DNA of 64,000 bases from Petrosia ficiformis (taxonomy: Eukaryota > Porifera > Demospongiae > Haplosclerida > Petrosiidae): the NCBI GenBank assembly GCA_947044365.1, contig OX345637.1, positions 3,520,501 through 3,584,500 of the forward strand, written 5' to 3'. A program made the translations under genes and the position numbers. Positions 44,301 through 57,413 of the stretch are shown here, piece after piece (the stretch's first letter is position 1; every line of letters begins with the position of its first letter). The notes under the pieces were generated by a model. The model made no database searches. It saw only the letters and a program-made list of their open reading frames with translations, and was not told where the DNA came from.

Positions 44301-47300
44301 AGGTGTATAGGCAAATTGCTGTATAAGTTTGCTCTAGTAATGATACATGTACACAGTGCAAAAATGAATACATGCAATATATTTTCAAAACTGCTGCGTA
44401 TATACATGTACATGTACGCAGGATGGTTGCACATGTCCAGAATGTGTAGGACAGCAAAATTAAATGGTGTCTGAATGTACTTTTCTGCTTATATGCAGTA
44501 CACATCTGTGCACATATCTACATGTACATGTGCACATATCTACATGTACATGTGCACATATCTACATGTACATGTATACATATCTACATGTACATGTCCA
44601 CATATCTACATGTACATGTGTACCATTTACATGTACATGTACATGTGCACATATCTACATGTACATGTACACATATCTACATGTACATGTCCACATATCT
44701 ACATGTACATGTGTACCATTTACATGTACATGTGCACATATCTACATGTACATGTGCACATATCTACATGTACATGTGCACATATCTACATGTACATGTG
44801 TACCATTTACATGTACATGTGCACATATCTACATGTACATGTGCACATATCTACATGTACATATGCACATACGTACATGTACATGTGTACCATTTACATG
44901 TACATGTGCACATATCTACATGTACATGTGTACCATTTACATGCAGCATGCTAAAATTTGCCAACCATGAAAGCATCATTTTTGTGATAGTATAAAGGAT
45001 ACGCACAGTGAGTCACTTCATGTACTGTTTATCATACCATGATAACTAGGGGTTTGTGATTATTGGTAACAAGGGTTCTGTGCAGCACGGCATTCATTGA
45101 AATGTCTATAATTAACTACAACTACAACACTGTGACTGTGACAACATTAATCTAGATCTGCAGTACTATATAATTCAGTATTACTCACAGGTCAAATGTA
45201 ATATCTTGTTTCTCTCATCGTTTTGTAGTATCAATAAAATGAACAGAATAATCATTCTTAACTCACGAATAACATGGGAAAATCACACATATGTATACAT
45301 GTATGTGCAATTAAATTTGTGTGGCAATGAAGAAAACTGTAGCTTTATCAATACAAACTAAATACTGAAATATCATTAGACTTCCAATCAAAGTAACTAC
45401 ATGTAGTATTGAATTACTCACAATTATTGGATTGTGTTTCATGTAAGAACACGAAAACATTCAAGCATATACATGTATTATATGGTACGTACTACAAGTA
45501 TACCACAATACTATAATAGAAGCCCTAACCTTACATGTACATGTACATGTATATATCTGCACTAGCTGGTGACAGGTGTAGTACCATATTGTGATAACTT
45601 TGATAAAATCTTTAGTATGAACATCACTACTTAATAATATACACAACACAACTCTTGTGAATACTAAGTATAGAGGCTATTATATAAACAAAGTTACAAA
45701 GATGAGGACATACTCCAAAGTAAAGGACATGTATAACAGTAACAAAGAACTGGACAACAATAAATATAGAACAGGACATTATAAACAGTAGAGAATCCTA
45801 ATGTGTAAATTAGAATATGTAATAACTGTAAAGAAAACAATGTCATAACATATCATATAAAGAACTAGATTACCACACATATACATGTAATTATACATGT
45901 ACTCTAATTATTTCATGTAAGCACACACAATAATTGTACAACATCTATACCACAATCTACCCCTGTCACATGTACAAGTACTAGCTGGTGTGTATAGTAC
46001 CATATATACTCTAATTATTCATGTAAGCACACGAAATAATTGTACTATATGGTACTACATGTATACCACAATACTATGATAGACACCCTACCCCTCCATA
46101 GCCAATACCCATCTTATTTCATGTTGGCTTATATGAAGCACTTACCAAATGAATGTTGAAATGATGAGTTTTGCCATTTTTCTATGACTACATGTACATG
46201 TTCATGTAAATTCACTAAATTGTACATGTTTATGTACACATTGTATAGTCATGTGATTACACATTTTAGTTATAATTATATTATGCCTTCAAAATTTTAG
46301 GATGTACCAATTTCATTTTGCCAACTCATCACCTTATTAACCAATGACATCCTCAATCAGTTATGATGGTAGGGTTTGAATTGAGCCATATTCCCTACCA
46401 ATATTACTTTACATGTACATGTACATTGTATATCTGTTGAATGATAATGTTATTTTCAATATTTATTATGGTCACATGACTGTCAGTTGACTAAACAGAT
46501 ATTTAACTGAAAGTAACTAAAGATTTGCAAATTTTAATTTGTCACAGCAGACTAATAAAACTAAACCTCACAATATCTCCTGTACTTAATCCCCTTCAAA
46601 TTCAAATTTTGCCACCCTCTCAATAATTTCTAAATGAGGCCTGAAATAGACATACCTACTAGTGAGTAGTGGTTCAGGAAGTTCTCTTAGATATTGTTTT
46701 AACAGTGCAGCTACATCATGTGGATTACTAGAGACAGGAAATGTCTTACCAGCTTCTAATAAGACCTAAAAGTATAATAAGGTATATATATACACTACAT
46801 ACACATTCCTGTTGGGACACACACATACACATGTATGTACATGTCATGTACATTACCCCTATAGTCTAACATTTGCCTCCCCTTTTGCAAACTAACTATA
46901 CATGTACATGTACATGTATAATAAGGTATGAAGTGAAGCTTCACAGCACAACTACATATAAATGTACATGTAAATGTAGATATCATATTGTTCCCATACC
47001 CGTAAATCTCTCTGTCTATTTACAGACCCAGCTTTTCTAAATATACCCTCACAAGAGACATGAGCTTCAAGGAAAGACAATGTATTCAAGAAAAATCTAG
47101 AGAATAAAGATAATAAAAATGATGAAAATATTCTGTCAATCAATACGGAAAGTACTTTTATAACCAAAGCTGAAAATTCAACTAACTTCCACTCGCAACT
47201 CAACTACAATCTATACATGATTACATGACCGGAGTTTTTGATATGTTTTGAAGCATGAGCCAAATTGGCTCAAAAATGGTTAGTGTGTGCACCATTGGGA

Positions 47301-48789
47301 AATCATCTTGAGCCAAAGAGTTAATATTGTTAGTGACAAAATAATCGGAATTTACTGTGTCACTAGCCCAAAGAGAGAACTGTGCAGTGACAAATAAGAA
47401 ACTCTTTGGGCCAATGGTGCACCATATCAGCACATTATAAGTTGTGTGTTACAAATAATTTCGCTTTAGTTAAAAACCCTTTTATTATATATAAGACATT
47501 GTGACTTTTAGCTAACTAAACTATATATAACTAAATGAATTACAAGTAACTATAACTAAATAAAATGAAAAATGGCTAATAATGAGCCTTAGTTCACTAA
47601 AACTAAAACCATTTTAGTAAGCCTAATATAAACTATAACTAAACTAAACGTTTGTCAAACTAAAATAGCACTAGATACAATGTATAAATATATGATTCAA
47701 AGGTCTTCTTTAGCTATCAACATTCTGTTTATTAAGTAATCACACAACTTGAATCTACCAACATGATAATTTATTCAAGGAGGTACATATACATGTACAA
47801 AGTAGGCTAAAATGACAATTGTTGTCTTATAACTCCAAAATAAATGGTGAAATAAAGATTGCCTAGGTTTTAAACAACAGTTATTTTGTTTTCTAAAAGG
47901 TCGATTCACTGCTTCAATGTCTGGATAACATCATAATTTCATAAACTAAAGGTCATTCACATTCATTATGACATTAGGAAAATGCTTTTGACCTGCACCA
48001 TTTTCATGTAATTACATGTATGTTTCCAATATTTCCTGTGTATGTCAGATTTTAATCCGTATAGTTTCATTAGCAAGTTATGATATTAACCTTATAACAT
48101 TACTATACAGTACATATAAAGGCATCACATCATAATTTTGAGTCGTCACGAATGTGAACAGGCGTTAGGTAATTGAGTTATCAAAAGGACAGGTTATTCA
48201 TCAAGAGTGGTAATATTACATGCTCCACTTTTTTCTCCTTGTCATGGGTGGCAACAGAATGTTCAATTATCCCGGATGAAGGTGTGGCTTAAAATTTCAC
48301 TATACTTAAAATAGTGGCAACAATGTCAGCTATTAAACAAATATCACTCAGGGTGAGTGGGTCAGTGAAGGAGGTAGCTTATAACTATACACCTAAATCT
48401 AAAGATGGAGGATCTAGTCCTTAAAATTGGGTACACTATATGCGGCCACACACACAACCAAGCTGAATAGCATCCTGTCGTAACCACATCTTCATAATGA
48501 ACAGGGGCCGTCCTCATTACATAAGACTAATTTTAACAATAACATGTTATTTAACATACTTAGGAAGATAATATGGCTTTCCTTCAAAAAGTGTCATCTC
48601 TGTTTCCTGCCCTTCATCTTCCAAGAGTACACCAAATACATCTCCTTTAGCCTTTCCCATAGACACACCCACAACTTTATCAGACCACAATACCCTATCT
48701 GATTTTATATGATATTGAGATAGTTTGTTTACAACAGCCCGACGTATGAAATCTGTAGATTTCGTTGTAAAAATATCTTTCCTCTCCAT
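41310..48789 (-). CDS. ARHGAP11-like: ARHGAP11-like RhoGAP, copy B
   Basis: All seven exons of copy A are present: 48560-48789, 47000-47096, 46656-46765, 43823-43940, 43013-43190, 41974-42177 and 41366-41551 (or open to 41310). The frame is intact. The only coding difference I noticed is Pro for Ser in LFEGK(S/P)YYLPK of exon 1. The arginine finger, K132 and R136 are retained and the Asn-to-Ser change is shared. Intron 3 carries the minisatellite at 44507-44942. Because frame and splice sites are kept, this copy looks functional. Confidence 0.85.
42346..42831 (+). mobile_element. older copy of the 895-bp repeat family (copy B)
   Basis: Counterpart of 21600-22085, between exons 5 and 6 of the RhoGAP gene. 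Copy B thus contains both this old copy and the young insertion at 51537. Confidence 0.6.
44507..44942 (+). repeat. 22-bp minisatellite (copy B)
   Basis: Same unit as 23770-24222, about 20 repeats. It lacks the CTACATCGTACATG variant at its left edge that copies A and C share, and has ATATGCACATACG variants near the right edge. Confidence 0.9.
47232..47434. repeat. interspersed repeat, inner copy (B)
   Basis: Counterpart of 26510-26712 in RhoGAP intron 1; the CTAAAACTAAAACC-type repeat follows at 47472-47682. Confidence 0.55.
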
Positions 48790-48929
48790 TCCTCATTCAA
48801 AAGTCATATTAAACCGCCGTTCAACAAATCAAAAGTGATTGGCTATAGCATTCTTCTACAGCCACACCTTTCATCTAATACGTGCGCGGGTATGCGTAAG
48901 TGTGCGTACTCACTATAACTACAGGTACT
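48790..48929. promoter_or_regulatory. divergent ARHGAP11-like / CIB promoter (B)
   Basis: 140 bp, with the CCAAT and TTTGAA words unchanged from copy A; GGGTATGCG replaces GGGTGTGCG. Confidence 0.55.
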
Positions 48930-49665
48930 ATGGGTAACAAGCAAAGTGTATTTGATACTGAAGCACTGGATCAATTTCAGGAATGCACCTATTTCAATGA
49001 GAGACAGATTATACATTTGTACAAACGATTCTCTGCTCTCAATGTAGACAAAATAAATCCTAAATCTGCTGATGTAGATACAAGGTATAGACTGACACTC
49101 AGTTTAGATGGTGAACATCAACTTAATTAAATTTTAGACTTTCCTTTTCAGAGATACAAAATTTACCTGAGCTAAGAGAAAACCCATTCAAAGTACGCAT
49201 ATGTGAAGTTTTCTCATCAAATGGACGTGGACTCACATTCAAGGACTTTTTAGACATGTGTTCAGTCTTTAGTGAAGGTCAGTAGCTAAATAGAAACTAA
49301 TTTTTAGAACTAATCATTATAATAATCCATATTGATATTAGGAGCAGCATGGGATTTAAAAGCTGCATATGCTTTTAGAGTATATGATTTCAACTCTGAT
49401 GCGTTTCTCTGCGAAAATGATCTAGAAGAAACTCTGATATGCATTACAGGTATTTCATCATTTTTCATGGCCTGTATAGCATTATCTGCATGTGATTTGA
49501 TTATGTACAGGTGATGGATTAGATGGAGAAGAAATATCTGTCATTGTTGATCATGTGATTAAAGAAGCAGACATTGATCAGGATGGAAAGTTATCATATG
49601 CAGAGTTTGAACATATTGTTTCCCGAGCCCCAGACTTTATTAATTTGTTTAGGATGACACTGTAG
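48930..49665 (+). CDS. CIB2-like: CIB2/3-like EF-hand protein (copy B)
   Basis: Exons 48930-49110, 49152-49277, 49342-49449 and 49511-49665 give 189 residues with all splice sites kept. Two substitutions from copy A are seen in exon 3. FRVYDFN has the family-typical Tyr where A has His. ETLICITG has Cys where A has Tyr. Both EF loops are unchanged, so calcium binding should be preserved. Confidence 0.9.
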
Positions 49666-49792
49666 TATAATTACAATGTATTATCATAGAAATGTGATAA
49701 TGACTTTTAATTGCTTATTCATGCATGGTTTATTATCAAGATTATTGATTATTCATTGACATACAGTCCTTTTTGGCCTTGAAAACACTGAA

Positions 49793-50040
49793 AATGGCTT
49801 ACCCTTGCAATCAGCCTCCTCCTCTGGGTTTATGATATGGGTACCAACAAATGGCCCAATTGGCAATTGTTTGTGTCAAAACGTATTATCATCCATGGAC
49901 TGAAAGGGAACCACACAGCCTACTATGCAGAGTGTACATGTGTACTGACCCCCACCCCATCAGCATGCAAATAATCAACTGTGGTTTTTCATGATGCAGG
50001 TAATAAATTGCATCAAAGCTCAAACTGATCATACCCCAAA
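49793..50040 (+). pseudogene. old lectin pseudogene (copy B)
   Basis: Same decayed lectin relic as 29058-29305, with the same stops and indels, so it predates the segmental duplication. Confidence 0.7.
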
Positions 50041-50598
50041 TCGCTCTGTAAACTACACACATTTTTTCATATTTGATTATAATTATTGTCCTCTTGTTTT
50101 TGATTCTCCTTTTTTCCATAATAATATATCATATAATTATAGCTATAATACTCATTAGCACAATGGTAAAATATCATACATTATTTAGAAATGGATGTTC
50201 TTTGTATTGTCACATGATAAAACATGTGACAGTGTCTTGACTATCATGAATTTTCAATTGCAATCACCTGTTATCTCGCACAATTGAAACCATAGTAAAA
50301 CTTATTATAAATACCGAGCAGAGTCTAGTCCCAAAAAATCTGCATTGGAAAGGTTGAGCTCTATAGTAACTGAAATTAATATATGCTTCTGGAACTATAG
50401 GCCTTTTTACCAAGAAAAGAGTTGATTGTTAGCCATCATATTTACTGCGTTTAGAGGCCGTTGGAAGCTACACAGTCATAGGCGGGGCATTCAGCCCCCA
50501 CTCCACCCCTTTTACTTTCTACGCATACGTAACACATCACATGATGCTGCTCAGCCTTTGAGCCCTTATTAAACGAAAACAGATTAGTGCAGCTCTCA

Positions 50599-51159
50599 AT
50601 GGCTTACCCTCCTCCTGCTCCGGGTTATGGATACCAGCAACCTCCTTTTGCTGGTTATCAACCCCCACCACAAGGTGGGCCAGTTGTACGTGCCAAACGG
50701 TATTATTATTACCTTACAAGCTGTTTGAATGGACTCGTCATTAGTGTCCCAGAAGGAAGCACAGAACCAACTAGAGTGTGTACTGCTCCAAAAAACCCAG
50801 TGAAAAATGCAAATAATCAGCTGTGGTTTCTTGATGATGCAGGTGAAGGTTATTATTACATTGTATCAAAGCTTAAACCTGATGATACCCTGGTTCTTGA
50901 CATCGAAGGAAGAAGCACTGAGAATGATGCACGTGTCAAGACATCACATCGTAAACCAGACCATAAACCAAGACAAGATCGTGCTAATCAGATGTGGAGG
51001 GTTGATCCTGATGGAACTATTGTATCTGCATTGCATGGAAAAGTAATGGATGTCAAAGGTCGAAATACTGCTCCTGGTACTCCTATAGTCATGTTTGGGA
51101 AGAAAGCAGCACATGATCGTCCCCAAAATCAACAATGGAGGCTTGAACCAGCTCAGTGA
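50599..51159 (+). CDS. proline-rich R-type lectin, intact, copy B
   Basis: Intronless, 186 residues, and the protein is identical to the copy A gene at 29864. The A-run has six A and the frame is open to TGA. The three QxW motifs and the PPPAPGYGYQQPP arm are unchanged. Identity at protein level between the copies points to very recent duplication or homogenisation. Confidence 0.8.
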   Translation: MAYPPPAPGYGYQQPPFAGYQPPPQGGPVVRAKRYYYYLTSCLNGLVISVPEGSTEPTRVCTAPKNPVKNANNQLWFLDDAGEGYYYIVSKLKPDDTLVLDIEGRSTENDARVKTSHRKPDHKPRQDRANQMWRVDPDGTIVSALHGKVMDVKGRNTAPGTPIVMFGKKAAHDRPQNQQWRLEPAQ

Positions 51160-51536
51160 AGTTTAAAAATTTGAGCTGTTAGAACTACAATAATTATATA
51201 TATATTAATTATTTGTTATTACAGGTTGTTTTTTTTTTGGCTGATTTCTTTATGAAAATTATTATACATGGTGTAGGAGCAGGCCCCCAGTTTTTATTAC
51301 TTTTGTTTATAAAAGAGGGAGGGGCTGGCTACGCGAGATAGTATGAGAAAGTCAGCCATGATTACTGAATGCTGGACACCAGAAAGCAATCATATCTCTC
51401 TCGTGTATTTTGTTTTCATTTTTGAGTTGTATTCTCTTAGCGAAGGGTGTAGCTCGATTAGTGTTAGTGTGTTAATAATAATTATTATTATTTATTAATT
51501 TTATTTTATTAATAATTAATTAAATACCTATCAAAT

Positions 51537-52332
51537 GAATACCGTCGGGACGGGACCCTCGCCTACGTGGCAAGGTAATACAAACTATAATTTCGAAATA
51601 TAATATGCCAAAAGATTATAATTATCATTGCTCGTTTGTATGGTCATATAATAATGAGAATGTTTACTTCAGATTGTTTAGTTTGTGTATAAAACATATT
51701 AAGTTATAAAACCGTACTGGCATGTTAGTTTTTATAATAATATTATAATAGATATAGATATAATATATATATATATATATATATATAAATTATATAAACT
51801 AACATGTCACTACTTATTACTTAGTATGATTATACTAGTCTCTTCCTTGTCTATACTATAAGTCTTACATTTTAGTCTCTGTATTATCTGAAAGAAGAAA
51901 GAAAGATCCTCAATTCGTCTTGTGAAATATTCCACAAAGACAGCATAGACAGGTCCTCAAAACTGCTGACGTTCGAGTAACGTGCACAGCACATGACTTG
52001 AAATTGAAATAGGCGGAGTTTGAAAGTAATGGAGAATGCTTGGAGCCAGTACTCGATGTTGTAGCAACCACTACCCAAATTTTGTTTGCTTTTATGTAGT
52101 GCTTTGCTAGCGATAGTCATGATACAGGAGTAGTTATGTTTTGATGTGTCCAGATGCCTCCACGAGTCTTCTCAAGTCTGGAAACAGTAATCGTGAGTTA
52201 TAAACATTGTGATAACTTTATAACCGAAAGGTTTAAGAAGAATTCCTACGTTATTTTTTTTCCTTGTATAATTTGAAGTCTACCAGTACCTCTTTTGAAA
52301 TGTCAATGTTTTTATTTTTCCAGAAAAATTGC

Positions 52333-52373
<41 letters not shown>

Positions 52374-52431
52374 GACACACAGACAAAACGATTACCGTAC
52401 CCTTCCGCCTACGCTACGCGGCGAGGGTAAT
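51537..52431 (+). mobile_element. 895-bp element with CA tract, present only in copy B
   Basis: Copy A reads TATCAAAT-TAGAGTAG at 30793-30808 without interruption; copy B has 895 bp inserted between these halves. The element starts GAATACCGTCGGGACGGGAC, then CCTCGCCTACGTGGCAAGG. It ends CGCCTACGCTACGCGGCGAG, then GGTAA, giving short inverted ACCCTCGCC ends. AAT next to each end may be a 3-bp duplication. It contains a (TA)n hairpin region at 51750-51800 and (CA)n at 52333-52370. No transposase is seen. A minus-strand frame at 51884-52120 is unrecognised. Confidence 0.75.
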
Positions 52432-52611
52432 TAGAGTAGATGTTCATAAGTCCCGTCCCCCAAAGTCTGTTAGCTACTAGTAGTAAGCGTAATTACACCA
52501 AGTCTGTGTTCTCGGCTGAAAAACGTCATATCCTATTAGGAGGGGCCTAACTAGTTGCCCCAGTCCCTGTGCTGTCCCGCCGCGCCCTTGAGTACTTCAG
52601 CTCGCTTTCAG

Positions 52612-53181
52612 ATGGCTTACCCAGGTTATCAACCTCCTCCTCCAGGTTATGGATACCAGCAACCTCCTGTTGCTGGTTATCAACCCCCGCCACAAGGTGG
52701 GCCAGTTGTACGTGCCAAACGGTATTATTATTACCTTACAAGCTGTTTGAATGGACTCGTCATTAGTGTCCCAGAAGGAAGTACAGAACCAACTAGAGTG
52801 TGTACTGCTCAAAAAAAACCCAGTGAAAAATGCAAATAATCAGCTGTGGTTTCTTGATGATGCAGGTGAAGGTTATTATTACATTGTATCAAAGCTTAAA
52901 CCTGATGATACCCTGGTTCTTGACATCGAAGGAAGAAGCACTGAGAATGATGCACGTGTCAAGACATACCATCGTAAACCAGACCATAAACCAAGACAAG
53001 ATCGTGCTAATCAGATGTGGAGGGTTGATCCTGATGGAACTATTGTATCTGCATTGCATGGAAAAGTAATGGATGTCAAAGGTCGAAATACTGCTCCTGG
53101 TACTCCTATAGTCATGTTTGGGAAGAAAGCAGCACATGATCATCCCCAAAATCAACAATGGAGGCTTGACCAGCCCAGTGA
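52612..53181 (+). pseudogene. second lectin gene with frameshift (copy B)
   Basis: It carries the same +1 lesion as copy A; here the tract is eight A (52811-52818) because the preceding C is also A. In addition a base is lost near 53168 (CTTGACCAG for CTTGAACCAG) and CATCC replaces CGTCC, so the C-terminal end is shifted too. Accumulating lesions favour a pseudogene. Confidence 0.75.
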
Positions 53182-53320
53182 ACAAGATATTTTAGAACTA
53201 TATACAATATTTGCTTTTTTAGGTTTATTTTTTGCTGATTTGTTAATTATAAATATTACATACTGTATAATAATTATGACACTAATAATTGATAATTATA
53301 TTATGTAATTATAATTATAA

Positions 53321-53720
53321 AAACTAATTACCTACTTCTTGAACTTTTACAAAAAAAGTAATGTCACGATGAATTTCAATGAAACCTTGGTATGCAAGTG
53401 CTATATTGAGATTGGCAAATGCTTGATCAGTCTGGAACATATGCATAATAATGGATCTAGATCTGTTTATAAACAAGTACTGAGGACATGCAGAATGACC
53501 AAAATCCAAAGAACGAGTCTTCTGCAACTAATATTTGCTGTAGAAAAAAAATCTTATTTTTCAGAAACATTGCCCTCCTGGTCATGATCAGTATTGTGAG
53601 CATAACTATGCTTAGGGTTCCTGTTATGTTCAAAATTATACTATGCATAATTATCACTACATAATATTATATATGTACACTATGCATAATGAATAATGTA
53701 GTATAACACAATAACATGAA
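53321..53720 (-). other. conserved open segment, coding status unclear (B)
   Basis: Counterpart of 32245-32650 without the upstream transposon. GATCTA is duplicated near 53455, adding two codons on either strand without breaking frame; ACATAATATTATATATGTAC-type extra bases occur near 53660. Confidence 0.25.
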
Positions 53721-53958
53721 ATTAAATAGTCGTTTAAAAAATAACAAATTGATTGATAGGGTTTTAAATTTTAATACATGTATATGTACAATAAAAACAA
53801 AGAATAAGTATTATCATTATTGTCAAAAATTAAAATGCTATAATTATAATTATAATCCATTCAAAGTACAGCTAATCAAATGAATTAAAATATACACACA
53901 TGTTCACTATATCGTACTGCAACACACTTGAAAATGTCCTAACCCAATGTCATAACAA

Positions 53959-56058
53959 TTAGTCAATAGATAGATCGGGAAACATCTGCACTCGATACTT
54001 ATACTGTATTTCGTATTTTACCCACGTCTCTGGCTTTTCTCCTTCAACATGAAAACCTTTAACTGAAATTCCTGTGGAGGATCCTGGCACTGCATATGTA
54101 ACTACTGCTTGTTCATTTTGCATGTCGGGCTTTTGCATTCCAGATTTAAGCTGAATTTCACATGTAAATGTATGAGGCTGTGATGTGTTACTATACGAAC
54201 CAAGTCTCCACATGATAGCCTGATGTTCTGGTTCATACTTTGCACTACCAAGATGGGTTTCGATTTGGCACTCATTTGTTTTTATCTTACGCCGAAAACT
54301 TCCACGCAGAGCTGCAGTTGATCCAATTGTACGCTTCTGACCAAATTTACTTTCAGTTAAAAAGAGACTACTCCATGAGGACGGAATTGGGAATTTTATA
54401 GTGAAATTTGTGATTGGTCGTTGTTGAAGATTGTGTTTCTTTCGGACGATAAAGGATGATGTGATTCTTACATTATGTTGAGTCTGGTTATATTCCATAA
54501 GGCATGAAACATTGATTGGTGGTGATACATAAGGATCAATTGAGCATCGGAACAACTCGAATGTTGACCCATCGATAGGTTGGAATTTTAGCTCTCTGGA
54601 TGTACGATACAGGTCGGCATTGACACATGGATGGAGCACAGTATCACGAAGACGAACTTGCCTTGTCATGCTCTGTGAAAGTAGACTCTTTCCTTGAAGC
54701 AAAGTAGCTTCTACATCATTTAATACAATCGTACACTCTGGCGCAGCTGTAAGGAATGCCTGTATATAAACACGATTTAGAGATTTTCGGTCCAAAACAG
54801 CACCGTCACAGTTCATCAAAATGTCTGAATATTCCTTAACATCAACAAAAACCTCATTACTACGATAAGCTACACCTTTCATTCTAATTACAGGAAGTTG
54901 ACGTACAGCTTCATTGATAGCTTCTGAGATATTTTGTATTAAGCCAAGATCATGTGATCCAAGTTTCAGTAAAGTGCTAGACGAAGTAATGTGTTCCCTA
55001 AGAAGAAATCTTTTAAATGTACGCCTTTCTCGAGCAACTGTCTTTTGAAGTTTTATCTGGTGTAATTTCGTTTGACGGTCATAAGATCGTGGAACTGGGC
55101 CTGTTACAGTATGATCAAGCTGTAAAATAATATCTTCTACTACAGATGGAGCATACTCAATCTTTTTTCCTCTACCAGATGGAGGAATTGCACCTTTCTT
55201 TACTGACAGTACACCATCTTTTACAGTGACTTTAACAGGCAGCCATTTTGTTTTGGTTCCTGGAATTCGCTTATTTAACTTTAAAAAAATATCCCATTGG
55301 CGATCGATTTTAAACTTGCGTGTGAGTTCATCTTCATTAGAAAATCTCTGTTGAAGCTCTCGATCAAGACTAGTGTTACTAAGTCGTCTTTGTCGAAGGG
55401 AATCAACAATTCGTACCGCGCGATGAGTATCAGCTCTCATGCTTTGAGTCCTACGAAATGGTAATGATTCTGAATCAGTTGGTTGCGACGTAAATTTATT
55501 ATTATTTAATGTGTCATTAAGTGCTGTCCATTCGGACTGATTCGTCTCTGTATCGATACCATACCTCTGAACATCCTCTAGATCACCATTGCTATCAATC
55601 TTATGTTGTTTTGCAGTATGTTGATTTGTCACTGGATCATCATCAAAACTCTCCCATTTCTTTTCTCTCACTTCTTTTGATTTCATTGGCTCGTCAAGCA
55701 AATTGGGAAGTGATTGACACTCAAGATCATAGCCATTGTGCTCGATTTCATTGGGTGGAGTCTCAGATCTGTCGGGCTCTAATTCAAAGTGTTCCCAGTT
55801 TTCGGTTTCAACTTCTATGTCAATCCCTCCTACTGCTCCATCTAAATTAATATTACCCGTACTGGAATTGGAATTAGTGTGATTAGTGTGAATCGGAGAG
55901 TCAGTGTTTGAGAAATCATCAGAGAAACGATTAGGTTTTTTTTGAGGAGATGAGTCACGACTGGGTGTGTCAACAAAACTGTCACGAAATCCCTGGTCAC
56001 TGTCAGTACCAGACGTGTGTCTGGTAACTTCCATAGTTGTAGTAAGTTCTACTGCCAT
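53959..56058 (-). CDS. STON-like: stonin-like endocytic adaptor (copy B)
   Basis: 699 residues, uninterrupted. It matches copy A except Glu for Gly inside the second WxxF motif (WESF, residues 135-138), a change that keeps the W and F contacts. FxDxF motifs, stonin-homology region and mu-homology domain are intact. Both copies therefore look functional. Confidence 0.85.
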   Translation of the reverse strand: MAVELTTTMEVTRHTSGTDSDQGFRDSFVDTPSRDSSPQKKPNRFSDDFSNTDSPIHTNHTNSNSSTGNINLDGAVGGIDIEVETENWEHFELEPDRSETPPNEIEHNGYDLECQSLPNLLDEPMKSKEVREKKWESFDDDPVTNQHTAKQHKIDSNGDLEDVQRYGIDTETNQSEWTALNDTLNNNKFTSQPTDSESLPFRRTQSMRADTHRAVRIVDSLRQRRLSNTSLDRELQQRFSNEDELTRKFKIDRQWDIFLKLNKRIPGTKTKWLPVKVTVKDGVLSVKKGAIPPSGRGKKIEYAPSVVEDIILQLDHTVTGPVPRSYDRQTKLHQIKLQKTVARERRTFKRFLLREHITSSSTLLKLGSHDLGLIQNISEAINEAVRQLPVIRMKGVAYRSNEVFVDVKEYSDILMNCDGAVLDRKSLNRVYIQAFLTAAPECTIVLNDVEATLLQGKSLLSQSMTRQVRLRDTVLHPCVNADLYRTSRELKFQPIDGSTFELFRCSIDPYVSPPINVSCLMEYNQTQHNVRITSSFIVRKKHNLQQRPITNFTIKFPIPSSWSSLFLTESKFGQKRTIGSTAALRGSFRRKIKTNECQIETHLGSAKYEPEHQAIMWRLGSYSNTSQPHTFTCEIQLKSGMQKPDMQNEQAVVTYAVPGSSTGISVKGFHVEGEKPETWVKYEIQYKYRVQMFPDLSID

Positions 56059-56594
56059 TGTCTATATCTGTATAAAAATAAACAAAATCATAATTACAAA
56101 TAGTAATCTAATAAAGGTACTTCATGATGTATCGCTTCATTTCATTGTAACATGATCAAAATGATTAAGCCAGCTTCATTATTAATTCACTACATAACTT
56201 TGTACTGTGCCTACATATTATGTTTCAAACCATTATATCCAGTAAATTCCATATAGATTATGGATATCTCTAATGATGAAAGTGGATTCTATGCTTCTTT
56301 TGAAAGGATTGAAACCCTCAAGAACCAATAGTAAAACAGACAATTACCATTATCAATTTAGAAAAAAATCAACTGATGTTAGGGCTTAATTCATCCACGA
56401 TTTACAGACAGACTGTACAGCGTTAGATCCATTTTGTATGCTGAAAAAGAGCCACCATTTTAAAAAGAAAGAAAAATAAAGCATTCTAGGAACAACATGG
56501 TATATGGGAATTCTAAGTTACATGCACCTTGACACTGGAAATACTTGCACCTGTACATGTAGTACATGGTTCATAGGAAATATGTGTACCAGAG
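56059..56594. other. stonin-like upstream region (B)
   Basis: Collinear with 34962-35497; no gene seen. Confidence 0.5.
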
Positions 56595-56790
56595 TGTTTG
56601 ATATTTTGAATATGGGCCAAATTGGCTCAACAATGGTTAGTGTGTGCAATATTAGAAACAAATCTTGAGCCAATTAACAAAGTTAATGCTGATAGTGACA
56701 ATATTATTATAACTAACTACGCCACTGGCCCAAAGAGAGAACTTTACAGTGCCAAATAAGAAGTTCTTTGGGCCAATGGTGTGCCATATA
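56595..56790. repeat. interspersed repeat, outer copy, uninterrupted (B)
   Basis: Contains the single CTTTACAG at 56742-56749 that marks the empty site of the hAT MITE of copy A. Confidence 0.65.
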
Positions 56791-57232
56791 AATTTATCAA
56801 AACACTGATGTGTACATTTACATGTAAGGTTTATCAATACTTGTATGTATCGGTATGAGAGAATTAGAAACACTATAAAAACATGACTAGGGATTGAACC
56901 CAAGACTGTCTAGTCAGATTCCAGATTTTTCAGTTGTGTCATTCTGAGGGGCTCGGTCAATTAATGGGTGAAGCACATACATGTAATAGAACACACACTC
57001 GAGTTGTACAGACCAGCAGGAAAAAAAAAGCTGCTTGTAACTTATGTAAGAAACTGGAACTAATAGCTATTCTAACTGAAATATATTCCTAAAGTTCTAC
57101 TCACCTGATCATGTTTTAGACACACTTAAGAATGCATTCACTACTCAATGCATAGTTAACTATGAAAATGCAAGCAACACACTAGAAATGTAAAGCGATA
57201 GACAATAAATCTTTTATAACATTATTTAATTA

Positions 57233-57323
57233 AGTGTTATCATTTGGCACTTGGGTGGAGCTCAATGAAGGTACTTGAGCAGACCTTTATTGGTCCACCT
57301 GAGTGTCATATTATAACACTTAG
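57233..57323. mobile_element. short foldback element (B)
   Basis: Counterpart of 38614-38704, same inverted arms. Confidence 0.5.
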
Positions 57324-57413
57324 CAGAAAGAAAACGATAATTTATTGTAAAAATACTTTGAAAATTAAAAGTGTCATTTAAGGCACGAAAAGGAGATTTA
57401 TTGAAAAACGTAT

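Noticed and set aside
52751..53308. Lectin 2 frame starting MDSSLVSQKE as a separate gene
   Set aside because: The upstream part is an out-of-frame reading of lectin sequence; only the portion after the A-run is lectin-like, and the extended C-terminus results from a lost base.
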